Under the pieces are notes generated by a model. It did no database searches. It was not told where the DNA came from and worked only from the letters and a program-made list of their open reading frames with translations. A stretch of 33,817 nucleotides of DNA. Origin: Sedimenticola thiotaurini. GTDB taxonomy: Bacteria > Pseudomonadota > Gammaproteobacteria > Chromatiales > Chromatiaceae. Both the position numbers and the translations under genes were made by a program. Below are positions 17,312-27,608 of this stretch, piece by piece. Position 1 is the stretch's first letter; the number at the start of each line of letters is the position of its first letter. Location of the stretch: contig DRKP01000095.1 in NCBI GenBank assembly GCA_011051715.1, positions 1-33,817 of the forward strand. The letters are read 5' to 3'.

Positions 17312-17800
17312 TCAACTTACCTGGAAGCGGCGGCGCAGGTCGCGCAGGATGACGTAGACCCAGGGCCACAGCAGCATGCCGACGAAGGGTGGGGCCCAGA
17401 ACGACAGCGACGGCACCGGCTGGGAGATCACACCCATCACCCACAGCGCCAGCAGTTTCTCGATCAGCAGCAGCAGCAGGACGGTGAGGGCCTGCTGCCA
17501 GATCGGGAACAGGCGGATGCGCTGGTGCATCTTGTGGGTGATGAAGGCGATCAGGGAGAGGGCCAGGGCGTGCTGGCCGAGCAGGGTCCCGGTGAGTACG
17601 TCGGCGACGATGCCGGTGGCCCAGCCGACGCCGACCCCCACCCGCTGCGGGGTGGCCATGGTCCAGTAGATCAGCACCAGGGTGTACCACTGGGGCCGGT
17701 AGTCACGGGCCCAATCCGGCAGCGGCAGCAGGGTGAGCATGAAGGCGAGGGCGAAGCTGATCAGTATGATCAGGCCGCCACGGTGCGGCGTCAGGGTCAT
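17312..17800 (-). CDS. mreD: Rod shape-determining protein MreD
   Basis: MreD is an inner-membrane partner of MreC in the elongasome. The 162 residues contain about five to six hydrophobic helices. Family features include ALAFMLTLLPLPDWARDYRPQW, LVLIYWTMATPQRVGVGVGWATGIVADVLTGTLLGQHAL and the C-terminal WAPPFVGMLLWPWVYVILRDLRRRF. The start overlaps the mreC stop by 4 nt (ATGA). It is followed by an unusually long gap before mrdA. Confidence 0.96.
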   Translation of the reverse strand: MTLTPHRGGLIILISFALAFMLTLLPLPDWARDYRPQWYTLVLIYWTMATPQRVGVGVGWATGIVADVLTGTLLGQHALALSLIAFITHKMHQRIRLFPIWQQALTVLLLLLIEKLLALWVMGVISQPVPSLSFWAPPFVGMLLWPWVYVILRDLRRRFQVS

Positions 17801-18771
17801 TCGGTCCCCTCCGCCACGGGTTCCCGCCCGTCGCCGGCCGTTGGGGTGGGCGCCCCGTCTCCTTCCCCGGCGGTGGCGGGTTCATCGCCTTCCGCCCCTT
17901 TCCCCGGGCCATCCTCGGTGGCACCGCTGGCGCCGATCAGGGGCGGCGCCCGGTCCAGGGTCCAGACCAGAAGCGCCTCCCGGGTCCGGTCGAGGTGGGC
18001 AAGGGGGCGGGCCCGGACCACGGCGAAGGGCTGGCCGGGCTCCTGTTCCACCGACACCACCTCGGCCACCGGGTAGCCGGGAGGGAAGCGCCCGCCCAGG
18101 CCGGAGGTGATCAGCAGATCGCCCACCCGGATGTCGGCGTTGTTGGGCAGATGGGGCAGCTCCAGCAGATTGATGCGGCCGGTGCCCAGGGCCACGGTGC
18201 GCAGGCCGTTGCGGTTCACCTGCACCGGCAGGGCGTGGCGGGCGTCGGTGATCAGCAGCACGGTGGCGGTGAGCGGATTGACATGGGTCACCTGTCCCAT
18301 CACCGCATTGGCGTCCAGCACCGGCTGGCCCTCGTAGACGCCGGAGCTGGTGCCCTTGTTGATCAGCACCTGCTGGCGGTAGGGGTCCAGATCCACCGCC
18401 ACCAGTTCGGCGATCAGCACCCGGTCGCCGATCTTGAAGGAGGAGTCCAGCAGGTTGCGCAGGCGCATGTTCTCGGCCTCCAGCGCCGCCATCTTCTGCT
18501 GTTTCGCCTGCAGCAGCAGGTTCTCCCGCTCCAGCGAACGGTTACGGTTCTGCAGCTCGCTGCGGCTGGCCAGGCTCTCGCTGGCCCAGCGGCTGACGGT
18601 GGCCGGCAGATCGACCACGAAGGTGAGCGGGGAGAGGACCACCGCCAGCGTGGCGCGGATCCCCTCCAGGTGGTGCTGGCGATGATCGACCACCATCAGG
18701 GCGATGGAGACCACCACTGCCGCCACCACGCGGGTGTTGATGGAGGGGCCTTGTGTGAAGATCAGTTTGAT
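17797..18771 (-). CDS. mreC: Rod shape-determining protein MreC, apparent ATC start codon
   Basis: MreC is an anchored periplasmic scaffold linking MreB filaments to PBP2/RodA. The conserved N-terminus K-L-I-F-T-Q-G-P begins at an ATC codon (18771-18769), where E. coli has ATG (MKPIFSRGP). GAGGTG (18785-18780) lies 8 nt upstream, an ideal ribosome site. From there the protein has 324 residues: a membrane anchor (about 15-30), a coiled coil (about 65-105), a beta domain with INKGTSSGVYEGQPV and LITSGLGGRFPPGYPVA, and a disordered Ala/Gly/Pro-rich tail. A GTG at 18729 is a fallback start, but it has no ribosome site and would remove the conserved cytoplasmic end. Either a rare start or a base error. 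Confidence 0.93.
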   Translation of the reverse strand: MKLIFTQGPSINTRVVAAVVVSIALMVVDHRQHHLEGIRATLAVVLSPLTFVVDLPATVSRWASESLASRSELQNRNRSLERENLLLQAKQQKMAALEAENMRLRNLLDSSFKIGDRVLIAELVAVDLDPYRQQVLINKGTSSGVYEGQPVLDANAVMGQVTHVNPLTATVLLITDARHALPVQVNRNGLRTVALGTGRINLLELPHLPNNADIRVGDLLITSGLGGRFPPGYPVAEVVSVEQEPGQPFAVVRARPLAHLDRTREALLVWTLDRAPPLIGASGATEDGPGKGAEGDEPATAGEGDGAPTPTAGDGREPVAEGTE

Positions 18772-18785
18772 CGCTGATCCACCTC
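18769..18785 (-). promoter_or_regulatory. Ribosome binding site and non-canonical start of mreC
   Basis: GAGGTG (18785-18780), an 8-nt spacer, then ATC (18771-18769). No ATG, GTG or TTG occurs in this frame at a workable distance; the in-frame CTG two codons later (18765) is 14 nt from the ribosome site. The spacing and the conserved protein start both select the ATC. Confidence 0.65.
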
Positions 18786-18855
18786 GGGGGGATTGTCGGG
18801 CTCGGGTGTGGCGGGTCGGGTGCGGCGGTTCGCTGCGGCCCGGCCGGCGGGGCGC

Positions 18856-19932
<1,077 letters not shown>

Positions 19933-19998
19933 CTAATAAAGGGGGTCAGGGGCGGGGGAAGCCGGATGGGTAGCCAGTACGACCCTGACGAAAGGGTT

Positions 19999-20028
19999 AA
20001 TTTAGCAACCGCAGGGGGGGATGGGCAA
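19999..20028 (-). promoter_or_regulatory. Candidate mreB promoter
   Basis: On the minus strand TTGCCC (20028-20023) and TAAATT (20004-19999) are separated by 18 nt; each matches four of six consensus bases. The start of transcription would be near 19992, about 84 nt before the mreB ATG. Confidence 0.4.
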
Positions 20029-20073
20029 GGAAATGATCGTGAAACCGGGGGCGCGACGCCATTCTGTCCCGCT

Positions 20074-20100
20074 CCCCGTCCGCGGCGGTGGCGGACGGGG
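20074..20100. repeat. Perfect 10-bp inverted repeat between mreB and gatC
   Basis: CCCCGTCCGC (20074-20083) pairs exactly with GCGGACGGGG (20091-20100) across a 7-nt loop. No T-run follows on either strand, and both flanking genes point away, so a terminator role is unlikely. Confidence 0.8.
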
Positions 20101-20248
20101 TTCCCCCGAGAGCGGGGTCGCCACTGCCCACGCGGAGAGAAATGTGGTAGTTTTCCTAGCCTTTCGCCTGGGTCGTGCCCAGCGGCCGGGCCAGCGGTGC
20201 CGGCGCGGAGCGATCGGGCAACCCAGAACCGCCGGGAATCCAGATACC

Positions 20249-20536
20249 ATGACATTGAAACGAACCGAGGTGGAAAAGATCGCCCACCTGGCGCGGCTGC
20301 AGGTCACGGCCGACGAGCTCGACGCGGTGGCCGGCGACCTCACCAATATCCTCGACCTGGTGGCGCAGATGGAGAGCGTGGATACCGAGGGGGTCACGCC
20401 GATGGCCCATCCGCTGCACATGGCCCAGCGGCTGCGCGAGGACGAGGTGACCGAGAGCGACCAGCGCGAGCGCTTCCAGGCCATCGCCCCGGCGACCGAG
20501 AACGGCCTCTACCTGGTCCCCAAAGTGATCGACTGA
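20249..20536 (+). CDS. gatC: Asp/Glu-tRNA amidotransferase subunit C
   Basis: GatC is the small stabilising subunit of the GatCAB complex, which amidates mischarged Asp-tRNA(Asn) and/or Glu-tRNA(Gln). The ATG at 20249 gives 95 residues. The family start is [22 protein letters not shown] (3-24), then [28 protein letters not shown] and a C-terminal [12 protein letters not shown]. Open codons upstream are not conserved. gatA follows after 18 nt. Which amide is made in vivo depends on the organism's AsnRS and GlnRS, not visible here. Confidence 0.97.
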   Translation: MTLKRTEVEKIAHLARLQVTADELDAVAGDLTNILDLVAQMESVDTEGVTPMAHPLHMAQRLREDEVTESDQRERFQAIAPATENGLYLVPKVID

Positions 20537-20554
20537 TCCGGCAGGTCCGACGAT

Positions 20555-22006
<1,452 letters not shown>

Positions 22007-22045
22007 GCCCCGGGCCCCCGCGACAACGAATCTGGAATCGACGCA

Positions 22046-23482
22046 ATGAACTGGGAAACCGTCATCGGGCTGGAGATCCACGCCCAGCTGGCCACCAAGT
22101 CGAAGATCTTCTCCGGCGCCTCCACTGCCTTCGGCGCCGCTCCCAACACCCAGGCCTGCGCCGTGGACCTGGGACTGCCCGGGGTGCTGCCGGTGCTCAA
22201 CCGCGGGGCGGTGCTGATGGCGATCAAGTTCGCCGCCGCCATCGACGCCGAGCTGGGCCGGCGTTCCGTGTTCGCGCGCAAGAACTATTTCTACCCGGAC
22301 CTGCCCAAGGGCTACCAGATCAGCCAGTTCGAGCTGCCCATCGTCGGCCGGGGCCGGGTGGAGCTGCTGCTGGAGAATGGCGACACCCGCACCATCGGCG
22401 TCACCCGCGCCCACTTGGAGGAGGATGCCGGCAAGTCGCTGCACCAGGACTTCCACGGCATGACCGGTGTGGATCTCAACCGGGCCGGCACACCGCTGCT
22501 GGAGATCGTGTCCGAGCCGGATATGCGCTCGGCCAGGGAGGCGGTGGCCTATGCCCGCAAGATCCATCAAATCGTGCAGTACATCGGCATCTGCGACGGC
22601 AACATGCAGGAGGGCTCCTTCCGGGTCGACGCCAATGTCTCGGTGCGCCGGCCGGGAGAGGAACTGGGGACCCGGACCGAGCTGAAGAACATCAACTCCT
22701 TCCGTTTCCTGGAGCGGGCCATCAACTTCGAGGTGGAGCGGCAGATCGAGCTGCTGGAGTCGGGCGGACGGGTGGTACAGGAGACCCGGTTGTACGATGC
22801 CGACCGGGACGAGACCCGTTCCATGCGGACCAAGGAGGAGGCCAACGACTACCGCTACTTCCCCGATCCGGACCTGTTGCCGGTGGAGCTGGACGATGCC
22901 CTGATTGCCGAGGCCACGGCCGACATGCCGGAACTGCCCGATGCGCGCCGCCAGCGCTTCTGCGACCAGTACGGACTGGGCGCGGCGGACGCGCAGCAGC
23001 TCACCGCCAGCCGTGCCCTGGCCGACTATTACGAGCAGCTGGTGGCCGTCTGCGGTGAGGCGAAGATGGCGGCCAACTGGATCGTCGGGGAGCTCTCCGG
23101 GGCCCTCAACCGGGAGGGGCTGGCCATCGAGCAGTCACCGGTGGATGCCGGGGCCCTGGGGGGGCTGCTGCAGCGGGTGGTGGACAATACCATCTCGGGC
23201 AAGATCGCCAAGCAGGTGTTCGAGGCCATGTGGCAGGGGGAAGGGACGGCCGACGCCATCATCGAGGCGCGCGGACTGAAGCAGATCACCGACAGCGGCG
23301 CCATCGAGCGGATCGTGGACCAGGTGCTGGCCGACAATCCGGAGCAGGTGGCCAATTACCGGGCGGCGGACGAAAAGAAGCGGGCCAAGATGATCGGCTT
23401 CTTCGTCGGCCAGGTGATGAAGGCGTCGAAGGGGAAGGCCAACCCGCAACAGGTGAACCAGCTGCTGCGCGGCAAGCTCTAG
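22046..23482 (+). CDS. gatB: Asp/Glu-tRNA amidotransferase subunit B
   Basis: GatB binds the mischarged tRNA, activates it with ATP and completes amidation using ammonia channelled from GatA. The 478 residues start [23 protein letters not shown]. The catalytic cradle includes [20 protein letters not shown]-like [29 protein letters not shown] and [12 protein letters not shown]. The helical and YqeY-like tail (about 330-478) ends in [25 protein letters not shown]. It is the last gene of gatCAB; a palindromic element lies 7 nt after the stop. Confidence 0.98.
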   Translation: MNWETVIGLEIHAQLATKSKIFSGASTAFGAAPNTQACAVDLGLPGVLPVLNRGAVLMAIKFAAAIDAELGRRSVFARKNYFYPDLPKGYQISQFELPIVGRGRVELLLENGDTRTIGVTRAHLEEDAGKSLHQDFHGMTGVDLNRAGTPLLEIVSEPDMRSAREAVAYARKIHQIVQYIGICDGNMQEGSFRVDANVSVRRPGEELGTRTELKNINSFRFLERAINFEVERQIELLESGGRVVQETRLYDADRDETRSMRTKEEANDYRYFPDPDLLPVELDDALIAEATADMPELPDARRQRFCDQYGLGAADAQQLTASRALADYYEQLVAVCGEAKMAANWIVGELSGALNREGLAIEQSPVDAGALGGLLQRVVDNTISGKIAKQVFEAMWQGEGTADAIIEARGLKQITDSGAIERIVDQVLADNPEQVANYRAADEKKRAKMIGFFVGQVMKASKGKANPQQVNQLLRGKL

Positions 23483-23488
23483 CTCGAT

Positions 23489-23516
23489 CGTCATTCCGGC
23501 GCAGGCCGGAATCCAG
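23489..23516. repeat. 28-nt palindromic intergenic element, copy 2
   Basis: ATTCCGGC (23493-23500) and GCCGGAAT (23505-23512) form an 8-bp stem with a 4-nt loop, with the same CGTC and CCAG flanks as the copy at 10010-10037 (27 of 28 bases identical). It lies between the converging gatB and diguanylate cyclase genes. Confidence 0.75.
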
Positions 23517-23578
23517 CGCGCGCATGACCGCCGGCCACTGCCGGGTCCGCGGGTGTAGAGGAGGGACGAACGGCCCCT

Positions 23579-24619
23579 TCAGCTCGCTTTAACCACCCGG
23601 TTGCGACCATTCTCCTTGGCCACGTAGAGGGCCTGGTCGGCGCGCTGCATGAAGTCCATCATCTCCTCGCCGAAGCGGTACTGGGCGACGCCGGCGGAGA
23701 TGGTGATCTGGCCCAGGGATTCGCGGGTGCCGGTACGCACCAGGTTGGTGTTGGCGATGTGGTTGCGGATCTTGTCGCACAGCACCACCGCGTTTTCGGC
23801 GCTGGTGTTGGGCAGCAGCAGGGCAAACTCCTCGCCGCCGTAGCGGGCGGCGGTATCCTGCCCCTTGAGCGACTGCTTCAGGGTCTCGGCGACGAAGCGG
23901 ATCACCTTGTCGCCGACCAGGTGGCCGAAGGTGTCGTTGACCCGCTTGAAGTGGTCGATGTCGGCCATCACCACGCAGAAGTACTCGCGTTCCTTCTCCG
24001 CCTCCTCCACCGTCTGGCGCAGCCGGTCGAAGAAGGTGGCCCGGTTGGCCAGCCCGGTGAGGGCGTCGGTCGACGCCTGCAGGCGTACCTGCTCCAGCTC
24101 CTTGCGCAGGTTCTCCATCTCCACCGACTTGAGTTCGAACTCGCGCTTCATGCGCGCCATCGCCTCCTTCATGTGCCGGGTCTCTTCGACCACTTCGCTG
24201 AGCAGACCATGGATATCGGCGATGGAGTCGGCGGTACTGCAGCCGGCGTCGAACCGTCCCAACACTTCCCCATAGCGGTTGGCATCGGAACCGGTGGATT
24301 GCAGAGTGATGGCCGCCTCGCTGACAGCCTCCTGGATCTCCTGGCGGATGCGTTCCGCCTGTTCCAGGTTGCACTCGGACAGGTACTCCTGGTAGAGGGC
24401 CCTGTTGATCTCCTCGTCGAAGGCGGCGCTGTCCCCGATCAGCTTGTCGATCTTCTCCTTGAGACCCGGCTTGTCGCCGAGGACGTAGTGGTACCAGATC
24501 GCGAAATTTTGCGGTGTGGTGGCGACCTTGTGCTTCGCCATCAGGGGGATCGCGACCCGCAGTGTATGGGCGGTGGATTCCGGATCCGGATCCAGTGATC
24601 TCTTGTTCTGCTCTGACAA
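23579..24619 (-). CDS. Cytoplasmic diguanylate cyclase (GGEEF)
   Basis: This enzyme should make cyclic di-GMP from two GTP. Translation appears to start at TTG (24619), with AGGGA about 10 nt upstream, giving 346 residues; M27 is a later alternative. No membrane segment is seen. The N-terminal half (about 15-100) has a conserved-looking block around TTPQNFAIWYHYVLGDKPGLKEKID, a sensory module I recognise from other gammaproteobacterial cyclases without a known ligand. A coiled coil (about 140-182) leads into the GGDEF domain (183-345) with the intact active site RYGGEEF (GGEEF at 261-265). The allosteric RxxD site reads KGQD (252-255), so product inhibition may be weak. Confidence 0.93.
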   Translation of the reverse strand: MSEQNKRSLDPDPESTAHTLRVAIPLMAKHKVATTPQNFAIWYHYVLGDKPGLKEKIDKLIGDSAAFDEEINRALYQEYLSECNLEQAERIRQEIQEAVSEAAITLQSTGSDANRYGEVLGRFDAGCSTADSIADIHGLLSEVVEETRHMKEAMARMKREFELKSVEMENLRKELEQVRLQASTDALTGLANRATFFDRLRQTVEEAEKEREYFCVVMADIDHFKRVNDTFGHLVGDKVIRFVAETLKQSLKGQDTAARYGGEEFALLLPNTSAENAVVLCDKIRNHIANTNLVRTGTRESLGQITISAGVAQYRFGEEMMDFMQRADQALYVAKENGRNRVVKAS

Positions 24620-24820
24620 GGGTGGGTTGTCCCTGGTGGCGATTCCGTTATGAGGATTCAGGCTCTTGTATCACACTACTACCGGTACCTGAACCGACCG
24701 CCTCCCTGCAGCGTCAGACCGTTTCGCAGCCATGCGCCGAAGACCGGTGGTGCTGCATTCGTTGTATCGGTTCGCAAGGACAGAAGTTTAACCTACCAGT
24801 CCGAAAAAGAAAGGCCGCCG

Positions 24821-25450
24821 TCAGCTGTTTTTCCCATCATCCCCGTCGCCGCAGAAGATGCGATCGAGCAGCCGGTCGCGGTCGCTGGCCTGCAGCGATA
24901 CCCGCCTGGCCAGGTCCACCATCTTGAGCTGGTGGCTGCGGGCGTAGCGCCGGAACGTCTCGAAGGCGATGGGACGCTCCAGTCGGAAGCGTGCCATGCC
25001 CATGCCGACGGCGATGCTGATGTCCCGGTTGCTCTCGATCGCACGGGTCAACTGGGCCTCGTTACGCTGCAACCGGCGCAGGTCCGCTGCACGCTCCAGG
25101 GCGGCCCGGATGGCCGGGATCAGCTGGATCGGGCTGATCGGTTTCACCACGTAGCCCAGGGCCCCCTCCTTGGTCGCCAGCTCCACCACCTCCTGCTCGG
25201 AATAGGCGGAGATGAAGAGGCTGCCCACCCCGACCCGGTCCCGCAGCTGCCTGGCCACCTCGATACCGAAGGTGCCGGGCATGCGCACGTCCAGGATCGC
25301 CAGATCCGGCTTCTCGCGGCAGCCGATGCGTACCGCGTCGTCGCCGTTGCTGGCGGTGAGCACTTCATAGTTGGCGGCCCGCAGTCCCCGGCTCAGCGTC
25401 GTCAACAGGATGGGGTCGTCGTCCGCCACAAGGATCTTGGTTCGCTGCAT
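24821..25450 (-). CDS. Response regulator with receiver and ANTAR-like RNA-binding domain
   Basis: The ATG at 25450, with GGAG nine bases upstream, gives 209 residues. The receiver domain (about 4-120) has acidic D10-D12, phospho-acceptor D54 (LAILDVRMPG), S81 and K103 (VVKPIS), so it should be phosphorylatable. The C-terminal helices (about 127-187: RRLQRNEAQLTRAIESNRD, IAVGMGM, then AFETFRRYA and KMVDLARRV) match the ANTAR pattern of AmiR/NasT-type antiterminators, which bind paired RNA hairpins. No partner histidine kinase lies in the window. A perfect CRP-type palindrome lies 132 nt upstream. The ANTAR call rests on pattern, not alignment. Confidence 0.8.
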   Translation of the reverse strand: MQRTKILVADDDPILLTTLSRGLRAANYEVLTASNGDDAVRIGCREKPDLAILDVRMPGTFGIEVARQLRDRVGVGSLFISAYSEQEVVELATKEGALGYVVKPISPIQLIPAIRAALERAADLRRLQRNEAQLTRAIESNRDISIAVGMGMARFRLERPIAFETFRRYARSHQLKMVDLARRVSLQASDRDRLLDRIFCGDGDDGKNS

Positions 25451-25496
25451 GGCACGAATCTCCACGACGAATACTTGTCTCAGGTCGGATGTGTCG

Positions 25497-25538
25497 CGCC
25501 CGGGGCCGGGCGGCTGGTGTCCCACGGGTCCCTGTGGG
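25497..25538 (-). other. Two adjacent hairpins in the response-regulator leader
   Basis: In the probable 5' leader of the regulator, CCCAC/GTGGG (25538-25521, 8-nt loop) is followed by CGCCCG/CGGGCG (25512-25497, 4-nt loop). They could be leader control elements. Neither has the six-base loop expected of ANTAR targets. Confidence 0.35.
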
Positions 25539-25581
25539 GCCTTTCAGTCATCGGGGCTCGGGAAGGACTGAAGGGGGGTAC

Positions 25582-25597
25582 TGTGATCTCGGTCACA
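25582..25597. promoter_or_regulatory. Perfect CRP-family binding palindrome
   Basis: TGTGA (25582-25586), six bases, TCACA (25593-25597) match the CRP/Vfr core exactly, and the arms extend to 7 bp (ACTGTGA / TCACAGT). It lies about 132 nt upstream of the response-regulator start and about 70 nt after the end of the methyltransferase gene, so the regulator is the likely target. Confidence 0.65.
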
Positions 25598-25668
25598 GTT
25601 GCAGGGATTGTAACCTCGATCCGGCATCCGCGCCAAGGGAAGTTCCTTCCCCGCTGGTGCCATGCAGG

Positions 25669-26286
25669 TCAGGGATCGAAGCGGGCCATGGCCACGGTGT
25701 AGCTGCGCCCCTGCTTAAGCTTCCGGTAGTTGCCGAACACCTCGTTGAAGGCGCGCTGCACGAACCTGCGCAGCCCGCTGATGGTGACCACATAGAAACG
25801 GGCCCCCGGGTTCATCCGCAGCAGGGCGTCGTAGAAGTAGAGGTAGTAGAGTTCCTTGCCGGTCTTGGCCGGCAGGTTGGAGACGATGAGATCGAAGCGG
25901 CGCTCCTCTCCCACCTGGTCGAAGCCGTTGCTGAGGAAGATCTCCACGTTGTCGATCCGGTTGATGCGGGCGTTGCGGCGGCTGTAGTCGACCGCCACGA
26001 AATCCTTGTCCACCAGCAGGCTGGTTCCTTCAGGTGCGAGGCGGGCCAGGGTCAGGCCGAGAGGGCCGTAGCCGCAGCCCAGGTCCAGGGTATCGTCGTC
26101 GGGGGCCACTTCGAGATGGTCCAGCAGCAGGCGGCTGCCCTCGTCCAGCCCCTTGGGTGAGAACAGGCCCCAGGTGGTGTGGAAGGTGAGCGACTGGCCG
26201 CGGATGGTCTCGGTGAAGACGATATCGCGGCGCAGCTGCTCCAGCCATTGGCGGGTATCGGCACCGATGCGGGGGGTGCTTCCCAT
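25669..26286 (-). CDS. Class I SAM-dependent methyltransferase (MTS-like)
   Basis: The ATG at 26286 overlaps the moeB stop by one base (TGATG) and gives 205 residues. SAM motif I is TLDLGCGYGPLGLTLARL (DLGCGYG at 68-74), followed by an acidic strand end (VDKDFVAVDYSRRNA). Overall shape resembles the RsmC/RlmG methyltransferase domain. However motif IV, normally NPP(F/Y) in enzymes acting on nucleic-acid or amide nitrogen, reads NLPAKTGKE (137-145). The target is therefore unclear. Translational coupling to moeB suggests a link to sulfur-carrier or cofactor chemistry, but that is inference. Confidence 0.82.
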   Translation of the reverse strand: MGSTPRIGADTRQWLEQLRRDIVFTETIRGQSLTFHTTWGLFSPKGLDEGSRLLLDHLEVAPDDDTLDLGCGYGPLGLTLARLAPEGTSLLVDKDFVAVDYSRRNARINRIDNVEIFLSNGFDQVGEERRFDLIVSNLPAKTGKELYYLYFYDALLRMNPGARFYVVTISGLRRFVQRAFNEVFGNYRKLKQGRSYTVAMARFDP

Positions 26287-27041
26287 CACTGTGGCGACCT
26301 GCCGGCACAGACCGGACAGGCCGGGTCGGCCTTCAGGCGCAGGGTGCGCCACTCCATCTGCAGTGCATCCAGCAGCAGCAGACGGCCGATCAGGGGCTCG
26401 CCGGCGCCGGTCAGCACCTTGATCGCCTCCAGTGCCTGGATGCTGCCGATGATGCCCACCAGCGGCGCCAGTACGCCGTTGGCGGAGCAGGTCTCGTCCA
26501 GCTCGGCACCACCACCGTAGAGGCAGCGGTAACAGGGATCGCCGGGGCGGCCGCTGAACACGGCGACCTGCCCTTCCATGCGGATGGCGGCGCCGGAGAC
26601 CAGGGGGGTGCGGGTGGCGACACAGGCGTCGTTGACGGCGAAGCGGGTGGTGAAGTTGTCGCTGCCGTCGATCACCAGGTCGGCCCGTGCGACCTCCTGC
26701 TCCAGTTCATCCCCTTCGAGGGCGTGGTCGATGGGGTGGATACGGCAGTCCGGATTGATCCCCTGCAGTGCCATCCGGGCCGATTCCACCTTGGCCATGC
26801 CGATGTGATCGTTGCGGTGGATGATCTGGCGCTGCAGGTTGCTCAGGTCCACCCGGTCGAAGTCGACCAGGGTGAGGCGGCCGACACCGGCCGCGGCCAG
26901 GTAGAGGGCGGCGGGCGAGCCGAGCCCGCCCAGGCCGATGATCAGTACCCGCGACTGCAGCAGTCGCTCCTGCCCCTCGATGCCGATGGACGGGAGCATG
27001 ATCTGGCGGCTGTAACGCAGCAGCTGCTCGTCGTTCATCAT
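26286..27041 (-). CDS. moeB: MoeB/ThiF-family E1-like adenylyltransferase
   Basis: This enzyme adenylates the C-terminal glycine of a small sulfur-carrier protein (MoaD or ThiS) for molybdopterin or thiazole synthesis. From ATG 27041 (or 27038) it has 251 residues. The nucleotide-binding loop is IIGLGGLGSPAALYL (GLGGLG 36-41), then VDFDRVDLSNLQRQ and DGSDNFTTRF. Zinc ligands are CYRC (C170, C173) and CPVC (C242, C245), and the conserved cysteine is C185 in DETCSANGVLAPLVG. Synteny behind prmC supports MoeB; ThiF is nearly indistinguishable by sequence. Confidence 0.92.
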   Translation of the reverse strand: MMNDEQLLRYSRQIMLPSIGIEGQERLLQSRVLIIGLGGLGSPAALYLAAAGVGRLTLVDFDRVDLSNLQRQIIHRNDHIGMAKVESARMALQGINPDCRIHPIDHALEGDELEQEVARADLVIDGSDNFTTRFAVNDACVATRTPLVSGAAIRMEGQVAVFSGRPGDPCYRCLYGGGAELDETCSANGVLAPLVGIIGSIQALEAIKVLTGAGEPLIGRLLLLDALQMEWRTLRLKADPACPVCAGRSPQ

Positions 27042-27121
27042 CGGTGCCGGATCCTGGATGGTGGGGGAGACCGGTGGATTATGGCACGGAACCGGCCTGC
27101 GTGCCGCCACCGTGGTGGAGG

Positions 27122-27532
27122 TCAGAGATATTTGCGCCAGTGCTCCGGACGCGGATCCTGCAGTGAATGGTCGCGCCGGTGATAGTGGTCGATGAAGATC
27201 TTGCGGGTGCAGTTGCTGTCCCCCCGCGGGCAGCCGTTGTTGGCCCGCTGGGTCTCTTCCGTATAGTAGTAGAGGGCCCGCCGGATGGCATGGATCGGCC
27301 GGTTGCTGAGGTGGAAGCCGGTATCGGTGAGGGCATTCTCGATCTGCTCCAGGCAGACCTGCAGCAGCTGGTAGCGCACCCGCAGCAGGGTCGGGCTCTC
27401 GGCCACCGCCTCCTCGATTCCCTCGATATCCGCCAGCATCCCGGCGGCCGTGGCCGCCTGGTTGGGGTCGGGATGCAGCTCCACGAAATGGATGTGGCGC
27501 TGCTTGATCAGTTCCGGTCTGTCCCTTTCCAT
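27122..27532 (-). CDS. Unrecognised small protein with HMA-like fold and C-x6-C tail
   Basis: I do not recognise this family. ATG 27532 has AGGA nine bases upstream; ATG 27538 is only three bases from it. The 136-residue product has a predicted beta-alpha-beta-beta-alpha-beta pattern (about 13-75: HIHFVELHPDP, NQAATAAGMLADIEGI, LLRVRYQLL, CLEQIENALTDTGFHL), like a heavy-metal-associated domain but without its CxxC. The tail is rich in aromatic and basic residues (RRALYYYTEETQRANNGCP, C101 and C108 in a C-x6-C arrangement, HYHRRDH), which could bind metal. It lies 76 nt after prmC and 80 nt before moeB on the same strand, so is probably part of that operon. Confidence 0.82.
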   Translation of the reverse strand: MERDRPELIKQRHIHFVELHPDPNQAATAAGMLADIEGIEEAVAESPTLLRVRYQLLQVCLEQIENALTDTGFHLSNRPIHAIRRALYYYTEETQRANNGCPRGDSNCTRKIFIDHYHRRDHSLQDPRPEHWRKYL

Positions 27533-27608
27533 AGCCATCGATCCTAACGGCTGGCGAGGAATAATCAAGTTTTCGTGGGGGTATGCCGGCAGCCGGCGGT
27601 GTTCCTCC

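Noticed and set aside
18727-18729. GTG at 18729 as the mreC start
   Set aside because: No ribosome site, and it removes the conserved K-L-I-F-x-x-G-P segment that precedes the membrane anchor in the family.
24781-24820. T-rich stretch after the response-regulator stop as an intrinsic terminator
   Set aside because: The minus strand has a T-rich run but no stable stem directly before it.
25497-25538. Leader hairpins of the response regulator as an ANTAR autoregulatory target
   Set aside because: Known ANTAR targets are two stems with six-base loops carrying A1 and G4; these have 8- and 4-base loops, so the match fails.
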